DNA from: Sphaerisporangium aureirubrum
Lineage (GTDB): Bacteria; Actinomycetota; Actinomycetes; Streptosporangiales; Streptosporangiaceae
Direction: 5' to 3'
Length of the DNA stretch: 64,000 bases
Assembly (NCBI RefSeq): GCF_042658925.1
Contig: NZ_JBHSRF010000015.1
Coordinates: 62,001 to 126,000 of the forward strand
Shown: in pieces, positions 17,780 to 25,676 of the stretch
Layout: the number at the start of each line of letters is the position of its first letter
How positions within the stretch are numbered: position 1 is the first letter of the stretch
Position numbers and translations under genes: made by a program
The notes under the pieces: model-generated
The model's database searches: none
What the model saw: only the letters and a program-made list of their open reading frames with translations
Told to the model about the DNA's origin: nothing

Positions 17780-20007
17780 ACCCGCCGCCGCGCCGCCACC
17801 GGGTCGCCCGGCTGCTCGCCCTGCTGCCGCAGAGCCGCGGCGAGTCGCTGGTGGCCGGACTGACGGTGCTGGGCCTCGTCGCGACCGCCCTGCTGAAGGA
17901 GATCCTGACCGATCTGGCGCTGGAGCTGCTCCCGCTCTGGATCCTGCTCATCGTCACGGTGCCCGCGTTCGTGATCTTCTGGCTGCGCAGGCGGCGCGAG
18001 CCCGGCGTGGTGCCCGAGTCGCCGCCGCTGACCTTCCCGCCGCCGGTGGAGCGCCTGATCGGGAGGGACGAGGCGGTGCGGCAGGTCGTCCGCGGGGTGG
18101 AGGCCCGGGGGCTCGCCGTGGTGCAGGGCAGCAAGGGCCTCGGCACGTCCGCCGTCGCCACCGCCGCCGCCTGGGAGATCGAGCCCCAGCCGGACCGGCA
18201 GCGATACGCCGACCTGCGCGGCCAGGACCGCGGCAGGCCCGAGCCCGCCCTCAGCGTGGCCCGCAGGACCCTCGGCGTGCTCGGCCTCCAGCCGGGCGCG
18301 GTGGAGACCGCCGACGCGGCGGCGGCCCTGATCGGCGACGCGCTGCGCACGTCCGGCCTGACGCTGCTGCTGGACAACGTCCAGGACTGGGACCAGGTCG
18401 CGTGGCTGCCCCGCGCCCCGTCGGCACGGATCGTCGTGGCCGGGCTGCTCGCGGGCACGCCGGTGGAGGAGGAGCCGATCCCCATCGGGTCCCTGTCCGA
18501 GGAGGACGGCCTGCGGCTGCTGCGGGCGAAGGTGAAGGTGAACCCCGGGCGGCTGGCCCCGGCGCCCCGGGACCCGCTGCTGCGGTCCTTCCTGCGCAAC
18601 CCGGTGATCGTCCTCACCGTCGCCGCGTGGCTCGACCACAACGGCGGGATGCGGATCGGCGACCTGGCCGACGACCTGCGCTCGCGGTCGTCGGAGGCCG
18701 ACGTCCTCGCGACCGTCCGGCGGCGGCTGTCGCAACGGCTGTCGCCGCACGCGGCGCGGCTGCTGTCGGTCCTCGCGCACCTGCCCGTCGAAGAGGTCAC
18801 CACCGTCACGCTCGCGCGGGTCGCGGGCCTGTCGGAGCGGGAGACCGCCGAGGCCGTCCAGGCGCTCCTCGACAACTGCCTGGTGGAACGGCCGCGCTCG
18901 CCGTCCCGGGTCCGCGCCGTGGACGGCGCCTCGCTGATCGTGGAGCCGCCCAGGGACGGCGCCGCCGTCACCCGGGCGCTGGTCGGGCAGCTGGCCGCCC
19001 AGGCCGACGCGCACGGACGGCGGCTGCCCGGCGACGAGCACGCCCGGCGGTGGTTCGCCGCCGAGGACACCGCGCTGCTGAAGGTGCTCAGCGCGGCCCC
19101 GCCGGTCGCCGCGTCGGCGTACGACATCTGGCGCATCGGGGACGCGCTGGAGACGTGGTTCAACGCCCAGCACCGGCAGACCGACCGGCTGGAGGCGGCC
19201 CGGCGGCTGGCCGCCGCCGCCCACCGGCTGCGGGACCGGGAGGCGAACGTCGTCGCCGAGCTGCGCTGCGCCGACGTCGGGCTGGCCCTCGGCGTGGTCG
19301 GCGAGGCGAGAAGGCACCTCGCGCGGGCCTGGGAGTCGCTCCCGCCCGCCTCGCGCCCGCCCCAGCTGCACCTCGCCCAGGCCGCCGTCCACCTGACCAC
19401 CCAGGAGGACCTCACGGTCGTGGAGGCGGAGCTGGCGCGGTACCGGCAGGCGCTGCCCTCCGGGGACGCGCAGGGGCTCGCCGTGGCGCAGGTCAACATC
19501 GGCGCGCTGCTGCTGAGCGGCGGCGCGCTGGACTCCCGCCGGGTCCAGGACGCCCACAAGCTCCTCGGCACCGTGGCGGCGTCCCACGACCAGAACGTCG
19601 ACCTCGGCACCAAGGCCCACGCGACCGAGCTGCGGGCGCTGGCCGACTGGCGCCTCGGCAAGGAGCAGGAGGCCCGCGCCGGGTGGCGGAGGGCCGCCGG
19701 CATGTTCCGCCGCACCGGCGAGCCGGTGGGCGAGGGCCGCTGCACCGTCCACCTCGGCACCTCCCTGGTCGGGGCCGACCCCGCCGAGGCCGCCCGTCTG
19801 CTGCGCGCCGGCCGCGGCCGGCTGCCCGGCACCGGCCTGCCCACCGCCCTGGCCTGCCTCTACCTCGCGCGCCTGGAACCCGCCCAGGCCCGCGGCCACG
19901 TCGAGGCCGGCCTCGACGCGCTCGCGCCCTGGGCGGACGTGACCGAGCCCTCGCACATCGGGGAGATCAGGCGTCGCCTGGAGGAACTGGCCACGATCTC
20001 GTCGTAG
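17776..20007 (+). CDS. Membrane-anchored STAND-like protein with degenerate P-loop and TPR-like C-terminus
   Basis: 743 residues. Two membrane helices (about 23-44 and 47-70) are followed by a basic stretch (RRRR), then an NB-ARC/AAA-like region starting LIGRDEAVRQVV. The P-loop reads GSKGLGTS at 118-125, so the catalytic lysine is Thr124; Walker B resembles LTLLLDNVQDW. A winged-helix-like part (about 320-400) precedes alpha-helical TPR-like repeats (about 440-740), which include LAVAQVNIGALLLSGGAL and RALADWRLGKEQEARAGW. It overlaps the permease stop by 4 bp (ATGA). Likely a cytoplasmic scaffold or sensor attached to the transporter; function unknown. Confidence 0.8.
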   Translation: MNPPPRRHRVARLLALLPQSRGESLVAGLTVLGLVATALLKEILTDLALELLPLWILLIVTVPAFVIFWLRRRREPGVVPESPPLTFPPPVERLIGRDEAVRQVVRGVEARGLAVVQGSKGLGTSAVATAAAWEIEPQPDRQRYADLRGQDRGRPEPALSVARRTLGVLGLQPGAVETADAAAALIGDALRTSGLTLLLDNVQDWDQVAWLPRAPSARIVVAGLLAGTPVEEEPIPIGSLSEEDGLRLLRAKVKVNPGRLAPAPRDPLLRSFLRNPVIVLTVAAWLDHNGGMRIGDLADDLRSRSSEADVLATVRRRLSQRLSPHAARLLSVLAHLPVEEVTTVTLARVAGLSERETAEAVQALLDNCLVERPRSPSRVRAVDGASLIVEPPRDGAAVTRALVGQLAAQADAHGRRLPGDEHARRWFAAEDTALLKVLSAAPPVAASAYDIWRIGDALETWFNAQHRQTDRLEAARRLAAAAHRLRDREANVVAELRCADVGLALGVVGEARRHLARAWESLPPASRPPQLHLAQAAVHLTTQEDLTVVEAELARYRQALPSGDAQGLAVAQVNIGALLLSGGALDSRRVQDAHKLLGTVAASHDQNVDLGTKAHATELRALADWRLGKEQEARAGWRRAAGMFRRTGEPVGEGRCTVHLGTSLVGADPAEAARLLRAGRGRLPGTGLPTALACLYLARLEPAQARGHVEAGLDALAPWADVTEPSHIGEIRRRLEELATISS

Positions 20008-20032
20008 CCGCCGGACGTCCACGGGGCTCGCG

Positions 20033-21328
20033 TCACGGCTCGTTGTGGCCGGCGGGCCCGTCCTCGGTCTCGGCATCGCTCGACGGGCCGGCGAGCCCGT
20101 CCAGCAGGGCCTCCCACCGGGGGCCGATGGAGGCCATGGTGTAGCGATCGGCGGAGCGCAGGGCGTTGGCGCCGAGGGTGCGGCGCAGGTCCTCGTCCTC
20201 GATGAGGCGGCACAGGGCGCGGCCGAGGGCGGCGGCCTTGTCGGAGCGGACCAGCAGTCCGTCGTGGCCGTCGGTGATGATCTCGCGGGGGCCGTGCGGG
20301 CAGTCGAAGCTGACCACCGGCACGCCCTTGCTCATCGCTTCCAGGATGGTCATGCCGAAGCCCTCGTAGCGCGAGGCGACCGCGTGGATCGACGCCTTAG
20401 ACAACATGATCCCCGGCTCCCGGGTGCTGCCCATCAGGGTGACCACGCCGGTGAGGCCGGCCTTGTCGATCCGGTCGCGCAGGCGCTGCTCGCGTTCCTC
20501 GGTGCCGCCGCCGTAGATGTGCAGCCGCCAGCCGGGGTGGGCGGCGGCGACGGTCTTCCACGCGTTGACCAGCCGGTCGAAGCCTTTGGCGTGCGCGACG
20601 CGGCCGATGCCCACCACCACCTTCTCGTCCAGCCGCGAGACGTCCCCGGCCAGCTCGGCGACCGCGTTGGGCACGCACAGCAGGCGGCCGGGCGGCTTCT
20701 GGCGCAGCGCCTTGCGGTACGCCTTCAGGTCGGCCTCGGTGAGCGTGGTGAACACGTCCAGCCGCCCGTAGCGGCGGCGGATCGCGGCCTGCAACTCCGG
20801 CGCGTGCGCGTCGAAGGTGGTGTGCTCCTGGCCGATGGTGAGCACCCCTGGCGGGGTGAACAGCGCCATGATCAGGTTGAAGGCGGGCCGGGTGCCGATC
20901 AGGACGCCGCCGCGCAACGAGCGCAGGCGCCGGACCAGCAGCAGGTCCGTGCGCAGGCTCATGTTGAGGTACGCCTTCTCCTGCTCGGGCACCAGCCTGC
21001 TGCGCATCCGGCTCAGGCGGCGCGCGACCGGGCCCTGCGGGACGGTGCGGTCGTCCAGGAACGTCACCCGCACCCCGGGCGGGATCTCGAAGAACGGTTC
21101 CTCGGCCGTGCGGGTCAGGCTGATGATCTCGACGTCCCTGGTGCGGGCCAGGTGGGCCGCGAGGTTCAATGTGGTGCGGATCGTGCCGCCCATGCCGTAC
21201 GCGTGCAGAAGCAGGATGCGCACGGTGCCGGTCCCCGGCGGCGGCGCCCCGCGGGCCTTCTTCCGGTTGAGCACCCCGAGCACCCGTAACGCGGCGCGCG
21301 CGATCGTCCTGCGTGCTTTCGGCGACAC
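20033..21328 (-). CDS. Family 4 glycosyltransferase
   Basis: 431 residues with a GT-B fold. The N-terminal Rossmann domain has the glycine loop HAYGMGGTIRTTLNLA. The C-terminal donor-binding domain has GIGRVAHAKGFDRLVNAW, the EX7E-type motif in EGFGMTILEAMSKGVPVVS and CPHGPREII. It resembles glycosyltransferases that decorate wall polymers (TagE-like) or exopolysaccharides. GTG start at 21328 with GGGGGG upstream. It converges on the STAND gene (25 bp gap); no other sugar genes are adjacent. Confidence 0.87.
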   Translation of the reverse strand: MSPKARRTIARAALRVLGVLNRKKARGAPPPGTGTVRILLLHAYGMGGTIRTTLNLAAHLARTRDVEIISLTRTAEEPFFEIPPGVRVTFLDDRTVPQGPVARRLSRMRSRLVPEQEKAYLNMSLRTDLLLVRRLRSLRGGVLIGTRPAFNLIMALFTPPGVLTIGQEHTTFDAHAPELQAAIRRRYGRLDVFTTLTEADLKAYRKALRQKPPGRLLCVPNAVAELAGDVSRLDEKVVVGIGRVAHAKGFDRLVNAWKTVAAAHPGWRLHIYGGGTEEREQRLRDRIDKAGLTGVVTLMGSTREPGIMLSKASIHAVASRYEGFGMTILEAMSKGVPVVSFDCPHGPREIITDGHDGLLVRSDKAAALGRALCRLIEDEDLRRTLGANALRSADRYTMASIGPRWEALLDGLAGPSSDAETEDGPAGHNEP

Positions 21329-21492
21329 GCGGAAACCCCCCTTGACGACGGATCATTTGCCCGCACCAGGCCGCTCCTGCGGCCGGTGGGACCTCCAATG
21401 ACCTTGTGACGCCATATCGCTGGGGAATGTTGGACGAGCTTGGAAAGATCATCCTTAGGGAGGAGGAAGAACCCCTCAGAACCCGCGAAAAC

Positions 21493-21506
21493 CGCCCAAA
21501 AGGGCG
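21493..21506 (-). terminator. Short hairpin after nucS
   Basis: CGCCC AAAA GGGCG makes a 5-bp GC stem with a 4-base loop directly beyond the nucS stop codon. It is short and has no T-tract, so the terminator role is tentative. Confidence 0.35.
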
Positions 21507-21507
21507 C

Positions 21508-22167
21508 TCAGAAAAGCGTGTCCTTACGCTCGATGCCGCGCAGCGCGTCGTAGTCCAGCACCACGCAGCGGATGCCGCGGTCCTCGGCCAGCGTGCGCGC
21601 CTGCGGCGCGATGGTCTGGGCCGCCAGGATGCCGCCGACCGGGGACAGCAGGGGATTGCGGTTCAGCAGCTCCAGGTAGCGTGTCAGCTGCTCGACGGCG
21701 TCGATGCCCGCCCGCCGCTTGATCTCCACCGCCACCGTGCCTCCAGGCTGGTCCCGGCACAGGATGTCCACCGGCCCGATCGCCGTGGGGTACTCCCGCC
21801 GCACCAGCGTCCACCCGTCCCCCAGGGTCTCGATGTGCTCGGCCAGCAGCGCCTGCAGATGGGCCTCCACACCGTCCTTGCGCAGCCCCGGATCCACACC
21901 GAGCTCGTGCGAGGAGTCATGCGTGATCTCCTCGATGGTGAGAATGAGCTTCTCCCCGGTCTTGCTATGGGTGACCGTCCACACGCCCTCCTCCTCACGG
22001 AGGCTGCACGGCGGACTCATCCAGTTGAGCGGCTTGAACGCCCGGTCGTCCGCGTGCACGGACACCGAGCCGTCCGCCTTGATGAGGATCAGACGGGGCG
22101 CCATGGGCAGGTGCGCCGTCAGGCGGCCCGCGTAATCCACGCTGCATCGCGCGATGACCAGTCGCAT
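21508..22167 (-). CDS. nucS: Mismatch-specific endonuclease NucS
   Basis: 219 residues. NucS/EndoMS cuts both strands at mismatches and replaces MutS/MutL repair in many actinobacteria. The N-terminal DNA-binding domain (LVIARCSVDYAGRLTAHLP, KADGSVSVHADDRA, KPLNWMSPP) is followed by the RecB-like nuclease core (ELGVDPGLRKDGVEAHLQ, GPVDILCRD, VAVEIKRR with the catalytic Glu-x-Lys). The C-terminus ends DTLF, matching the short beta-clamp-binding tail of NucS. The start at 22167 is preferred because a TAGGGT box lies 8 bases upstream (leaderless type). Confidence 0.96.
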   Translation of the reverse strand: MRLVIARCSVDYAGRLTAHLPMAPRLILIKADGSVSVHADDRAFKPLNWMSPPCSLREEEGVWTVTHSKTGEKLILTIEEITHDSSHELGVDPGLRKDGVEAHLQALLAEHIETLGDGWTLVRREYPTAIGPVDILCRDQPGGTVAVEIKRRAGIDAVEQLTRYLELLNRNPLLSPVGGILAAQTIAPQARTLAEDRGIRCVVLDYDALRGIERKDTLF

Positions 22168-22175
22168 GACGGCCA

Positions 22176-22181
22176 ACCCTA
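22176..22181 (-). promoter_or_regulatory. Candidate -10 box of leaderless nucS transcript
   Basis: On the minus strand TAGGGT is followed by 8 bases and the nucS ATG. TANNNT boxes 6-8 bases before a start codon are typical of leaderless actinobacterial mRNAs. No clear -35 element is visible. Confidence 0.4.
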
Positions 22182-22281
22182 CCGCCCGCTCCGGTGCCCG
22201 TCAGGCGCATGATCAAGTCCCTCCCCGTGGGTGGTAACGGGGGGCCGCTCTGGAAGACTGGCCGACGTGGAGGTGGGACGC

Positions 22282-23763
22282 ATGGGTACGGCGTACGAGA
22301 CCGTGGGTGTGGTCGGGCTCGGCACGATGGGGGCGGGGATCGCCGAGGTGTTCGCCCGCGCGGGGCTCGCCGTGATCGGCGTGGAGGCGGACCCGGACGC
22401 GCTGGAGCGCGGCAGGTCGCACCTGAGCCGATCCACCGAGAAGGCCCTGCGCCGGGGCAAGCTCACCGAGGAGGAGCGCGCGGCGATACTCGGCCGGGTC
22501 ACCTTCGCCGGGGACCTCGGCGCGCTGCGGGACGCCGACCTGGTGGTCGAGGCCATCCCGGAGATCATGGAGGCCAAGCGGGCGCTGTTCGCCGAGCTCG
22601 ACCGGATCTGCGGGCCGGGAACCGTGCTCGCCACCAACACCTCCTCGTTGTCGGTCACCGCCCTCGCCGCCGCGACCACGCGCCCCGGCCGGGTCGTCGG
22701 CATGCACTTCTTCAACCCCGCGCCCGTCATGCGGCTCGTCGAGGTGGTGCGCACCGTGGTCACCGACCCCGGCGTGGCCGAGGGCGTCGCGGGTCTGGCG
22801 CGGCGGATCGGCAAGACCCCGGTGCGGGTGGGGGACCGCGCGGGATTCGTGGTCAACCGCCTGCTGCTCGGCTACCTGAACCGCGCCGTTGGCCTGCTGG
22901 AGCGGGGCGTGGCCTCCCAGCACGACATCGAGACCGCGATGCGGCTCGGCGCGGGCCTGCCGATGGGGCCGTTCGCGCTGCTCGACCTGATCGGCCTGGA
23001 CACCGCGTACGAGATCTGCGAGGTGCTGTTCCAGGAGAACCGCGACCCGTCGTTCGCGCCGTCCCCGCTGCTGCGCGAGCTGGTCGCGGCCGGGGCTCTC
23101 GGGCGCAAGACCGGGCGCGGGTTCTCCGCCTACACCGACGAGCCGTCACGGCCGGCGCCGCACGCCGAGACGCCGGGCAGGCTGCGGGTCGCCTCGGTCT
23201 GCGTGCTCGGCGACGGCGCGGAGGAGTTCCGGCAGCGGCTGGCCGCCATCGGCTTCAAGTGCGACGACCCGGACGAGTCGGACGTGGTGATCGCGCTGGC
23301 CGACGGCGCGGTCGCCGGGCTCGGGGAGCGGGTGCCCCGGCCCGAGCACCTGGTGGGGCTCCACCTGGTGGGCGACCGGCTCGCCGAGGTGGTCCGCACG
23401 GTGCGCACCGCGCCCGAGGCGGCCGAGGCGGTGCGCGGCCTGATGCGGGTGCTCGGTCTCACCCCCGTGACCTGCGCCGACCGTTCCGGCCTGGTGGTGA
23501 GCGCGCTGCTGTACCCCTACCTCAACGACGCCGTGCGCCTGTACGACGGCGGCTACGCCACGATGGACGAGATCGACGACGCCATGCGCCTCGGCTGCGG
23601 CTACCCCGCCGGGCCGTTCGAGACCCTGGACACCCTCGGCCTCGCCACCGTCCGCGACGGCCTGCGCGCCCAGTACGACGAGTACCGCGAGCCCTTCCTG
23701 GCGCCCTCCCCGCTGCTGGACCGTCTCGTCACCGCCGGCGTCCCCGGTTTCCGTGCCCGGTGA
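22282..23763 (+). CDS. 3-hydroxyacyl-CoA dehydrogenase with internal duplication
   Basis: 493 residues. The first half (about 1-290) is a complete 3-hydroxybutyryl-CoA dehydrogenase: NAD-binding VGVVGLGTMGAGIAEVF, VVEAIPEIMEAK with the catalytic Glu, HFFNPAPVMRLVEVV with the catalytic His, and the C-terminal helical domain (GFVVNRLLLGYLN, then GPFALLDLIGLD). The second half (about 305-493) repeats the layout, with a shrunken Rossmann-like part (VASVCVLGDG) and a second helical domain (GLVVSALLYPYLNDAV, GPFETLDTLGL). AGGTGGG precedes the ATG at 22282. Likely acts in beta-oxidation or polyhydroxyalkanoate/butyrate metabolism. Confidence 0.9.
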   Translation: MGTAYETVGVVGLGTMGAGIAEVFARAGLAVIGVEADPDALERGRSHLSRSTEKALRRGKLTEEERAAILGRVTFAGDLGALRDADLVVEAIPEIMEAKRALFAELDRICGPGTVLATNTSSLSVTALAAATTRPGRVVGMHFFNPAPVMRLVEVVRTVVTDPGVAEGVAGLARRIGKTPVRVGDRAGFVVNRLLLGYLNRAVGLLERGVASQHDIETAMRLGAGLPMGPFALLDLIGLDTAYEICEVLFQENRDPSFAPSPLLRELVAAGALGRKTGRGFSAYTDEPSRPAPHAETPGRLRVASVCVLGDGAEEFRQRLAAIGFKCDDPDESDVVIALADGAVAGLGERVPRPEHLVGLHLVGDRLAEVVRTVRTAPEAAEAVRGLMRVLGLTPVTCADRSGLVVSALLYPYLNDAVRLYDGGYATMDEIDDAMRLGCGYPAGPFETLDTLGLATVRDGLRAQYDEYREPFLAPSPLLDRLVTAGVPGFRAR

Positions 23764-23800
23764 GGGAAGAAACCCGCCCCGCCATCACGTTCGTGCCGAC

Positions 23801-24124
23801 ATGAGCCCACGCCGCGCCCGCCGCATGGACCCCATGATGGGCAAGGGCCGCCGCACCGAGCCGCCCCGCCCCGTGGAGGACGCCCTGCGCGGCAGCGAGC
23901 GCCTGGAGAGCTGGCCCGACGGCGACTGGAAGGTCCGCCAGGTCTCCGGTGCCGGCTCGGACAAGCTGTACCGCTGCCCCGGCTGCGATCACGAGATCCG
24001 TCCCGGCCTCCCCCACGTGGTGAGCTGGCCCGCCTGGAGCGGCGGCGAGGGTGAACGCCGCCACTGGCACACCGCCTGCTGGCGCAAACGCGTCGACCGT
24101 GGCCCCGGCCGCTCACGCTACTGA
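23801..24124 (+). CDS. Small putative zinc-binding protein
   Basis: 107 residues, basic. A CPGC pair (Cys59, Cys62), His72, His90 and Cys93 (RHWHTACW) suggest one zinc knuckle. It resembles small actinomycete proteins annotated loosely as ATP/GTP-binding, but no nucleotide motif is visible. The ATG at 23801 lies 37 bp after the dehydrogenase and the gene ends 10 bp before the hydrolase start, so the three are probably one transcript. Function unknown; perhaps RNA or DNA binding. Confidence 0.72.
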   Translation: MSPRRARRMDPMMGKGRRTEPPRPVEDALRGSERLESWPDGDWKVRQVSGAGSDKLYRCPGCDHEIRPGLPHVVSWPAWSGGEGERRHWHTACWRKRVDRGPGRSRY

Positions 24125-24134
24125 GGAGACACCT

Positions 24135-24839
24135 GTGGAGATCCGCTCGTCGACGGTCCTGCCCGCCGTGCGGCAGGACATCGAGCTGCACACCGCCGAC
24201 GGGCTCACGCTGGTCGGCGAGCTGGCCCTGCCGCCCGAGGGGCCCCCGGCCGCCACCCTGGTGTGCCTGCACCCCCTGCCGACGGCCGAGGGCATGATGG
24301 ACAGCCACGTCCTGCGCAAGGCCGCCAACCGCCTCCCCGCCCTGGCGGGCATCGCCGTCCTGCGCTTCAACACCCGGGGCACCGAATCCCCCCGGGGCCG
24401 CTCGGAGGGCACCTTCGGCGACGGCGAGTCCGAGCGCTTCGACGTGGCCTCCGCCCTGGAGTACACCGAGTTCCACGACCTCCCGAACCCCTGGCTCCTC
24501 GGCTGGTCCTTCGGCACCGAGCTGGCCCTCAAGTGGGGTCGCGACCCCTTGGTCCGCGGCGCCGTCCTGCTGTCCCCGCCCCTGCGCCGCGCCACCGACG
24601 CCGATCTCGACGCCTGGGCGGAGTTCGGCCGCCCCCTGGTGGCGCTGATCCCCGAGTTCGACGACTACCTCCGCCCCGACGAGGCCCGCCGCCGCTTCGC
24701 CCGCGTCCCGCAGGCCGAGGTGATCGCCGTGGACAACGCCAAGCACCTCTGGGTGGGCGAGCCCTACGTCCGCATCGTCCTCAACGAGATCGTCACGCGC
24801 CTCAACCCCGCCGCGCACCCGCTTCCGACCGAGGCCTGA
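24135..24839 (+). CDS. Alpha/beta-hydrolase of the dienelactone hydrolase/S9 type
   Basis: 234 residues from a GTG preceded by GAGGAGA. Alpha/beta-hydrolase fold: HPLPTAEGMMDSHVL after strand 3, VLRFNTRG, nucleophile elbow GWSFGTE with Ser125, and the catalytic His204 in AKHLWVGEP; the acid is probably Asp176 or Asp177. COG2945-like short hydrolases have the same FNTRG and GWSFG motifs. The frame is open upstream to 24051 inside the previous gene, but the ribosome-binding site favours 24135. Substrate unknown, probably an ester or short acyl compound. Confidence 0.83.
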   Translation: MEIRSSTVLPAVRQDIELHTADGLTLVGELALPPEGPPAATLVCLHPLPTAEGMMDSHVLRKAANRLPALAGIAVLRFNTRGTESPRGRSEGTFGDGESERFDVASALEYTEFHDLPNPWLLGWSFGTELALKWGRDPLVRGAVLLSPPLRRATDADLDAWAEFGRPLVALIPEFDDYLRPDEARRRFARVPQAEVIAVDNAKHLWVGEPYVRIVLNEIVTRLNPAAHPLPTEA

Positions 24840-24912
24840 CGTTCCGGTAGAGGGTGTGCCATGGTCGCCGATGCCCTAGAATTTCGTTCGGTTTTCGAGC
24901 GAGGAGGATGCC

Positions 24913-25671
24913 GTGCGGGCATTTGATCTTTCTGGGCGCAACGCGTTCGTCACCGGCGCTTCGCGGGGCATCGGGCGGGCCATCGCGCTCGCCTACGCCG
25001 AGGCGGGCGCCGACGTCGTCCTCGTCTCCCGGTCGGCGGACAAGCTGGCGGAGGTCGCCAAGGAGGTCGAGGCCGTGGGGCGCCGCGCGCACGTCATCGC
25101 CTGCGACCTCACCGACCGGGAGGCGTCCGCAGCCGCCGTCCACGAGGGCATCGCGGCGTTCGGGCACCTGGACATCGTGGTGAACAACGCGGGCGGGTCC
25201 AACTTCCTCGTGCCCTTCAAGGACCTGCGCCTGTCCGGCTGGGACAAGCTGATCCGCCTCAACCTGGACTCGGTGATGTCGGTCTGCCACGCCGTGGCCC
25301 CCCACCTGCTGGAGCGCGGCTCCGGCTCGGTGGTCAACGTCGCCTCCATCGCGGCCCTCGGCGCGCCGTTCCTGGCCCCCTACGCCGCCGCTAAGGCCGG
25401 GGTCGTCGCCCTCACCAAGACGCTGGCCGTGGAATGGGCCACCTCCGGCGTACGGGTCAACGCCCTGTGCCCCGGCTGGACCGCCACCGACCTCAACCGC
25501 GACCTGTGGCAGGACGAGAACGCCTCACGGGCCACCGTCGGCGGCGTCCCCATGGCGCGCTGGGGCACCCCCGAGGAGATGGCGGGCCCGGCCGTCTTCC
25601 TGGCGAGCCAGGCCTCGGCGTACATCACCGGGCAGGCCCTCTACGTGGACGGCGGCCTCACCGCCGTCTGA
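24913..25671 (+). CDS. Short-chain dehydrogenase/reductase
   Basis: 252 residues of the classical SDR family: cofactor motif TGASRGIG (14-21), NNAG (91-94), catalytic Ser145, Tyr157 and Lys161, and the C-terminal YITGQALYVDGG typical of FabG-like enzymes. GTG start with GAGGAGG 5 bases upstream. The arginine after strand 2 (SRS, residues 39-41) favours NADP(H). It converges with the AI-2E-family gene (5 bp gap). Substrate unknown. Confidence 0.92.
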   Translation: MRAFDLSGRNAFVTGASRGIGRAIALAYAEAGADVVLVSRSADKLAEVAKEVEAVGRRAHVIACDLTDREASAAAVHEGIAAFGHLDIVVNNAGGSNFLVPFKDLRLSGWDKLIRLNLDSVMSVCHAVAPHLLERGSGSVVNVASIAALGAPFLAPYAAAKAGVVALTKTLAVEWATSGVRVNALCPGWTATDLNRDLWQDENASRATVGGVPMARWGTPEEMAGPAVFLASQASAYITGQALYVDGGLTAV

Positions 25672-25676
25672 GCCGC

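Noticed and set aside
10252..21328. Antibiotic biosynthetic gene cluster
   Set aside because: Exporter, two-component system, permease and glycosyltransferase are present, but no synthase or tailoring enzymes lie nearby.
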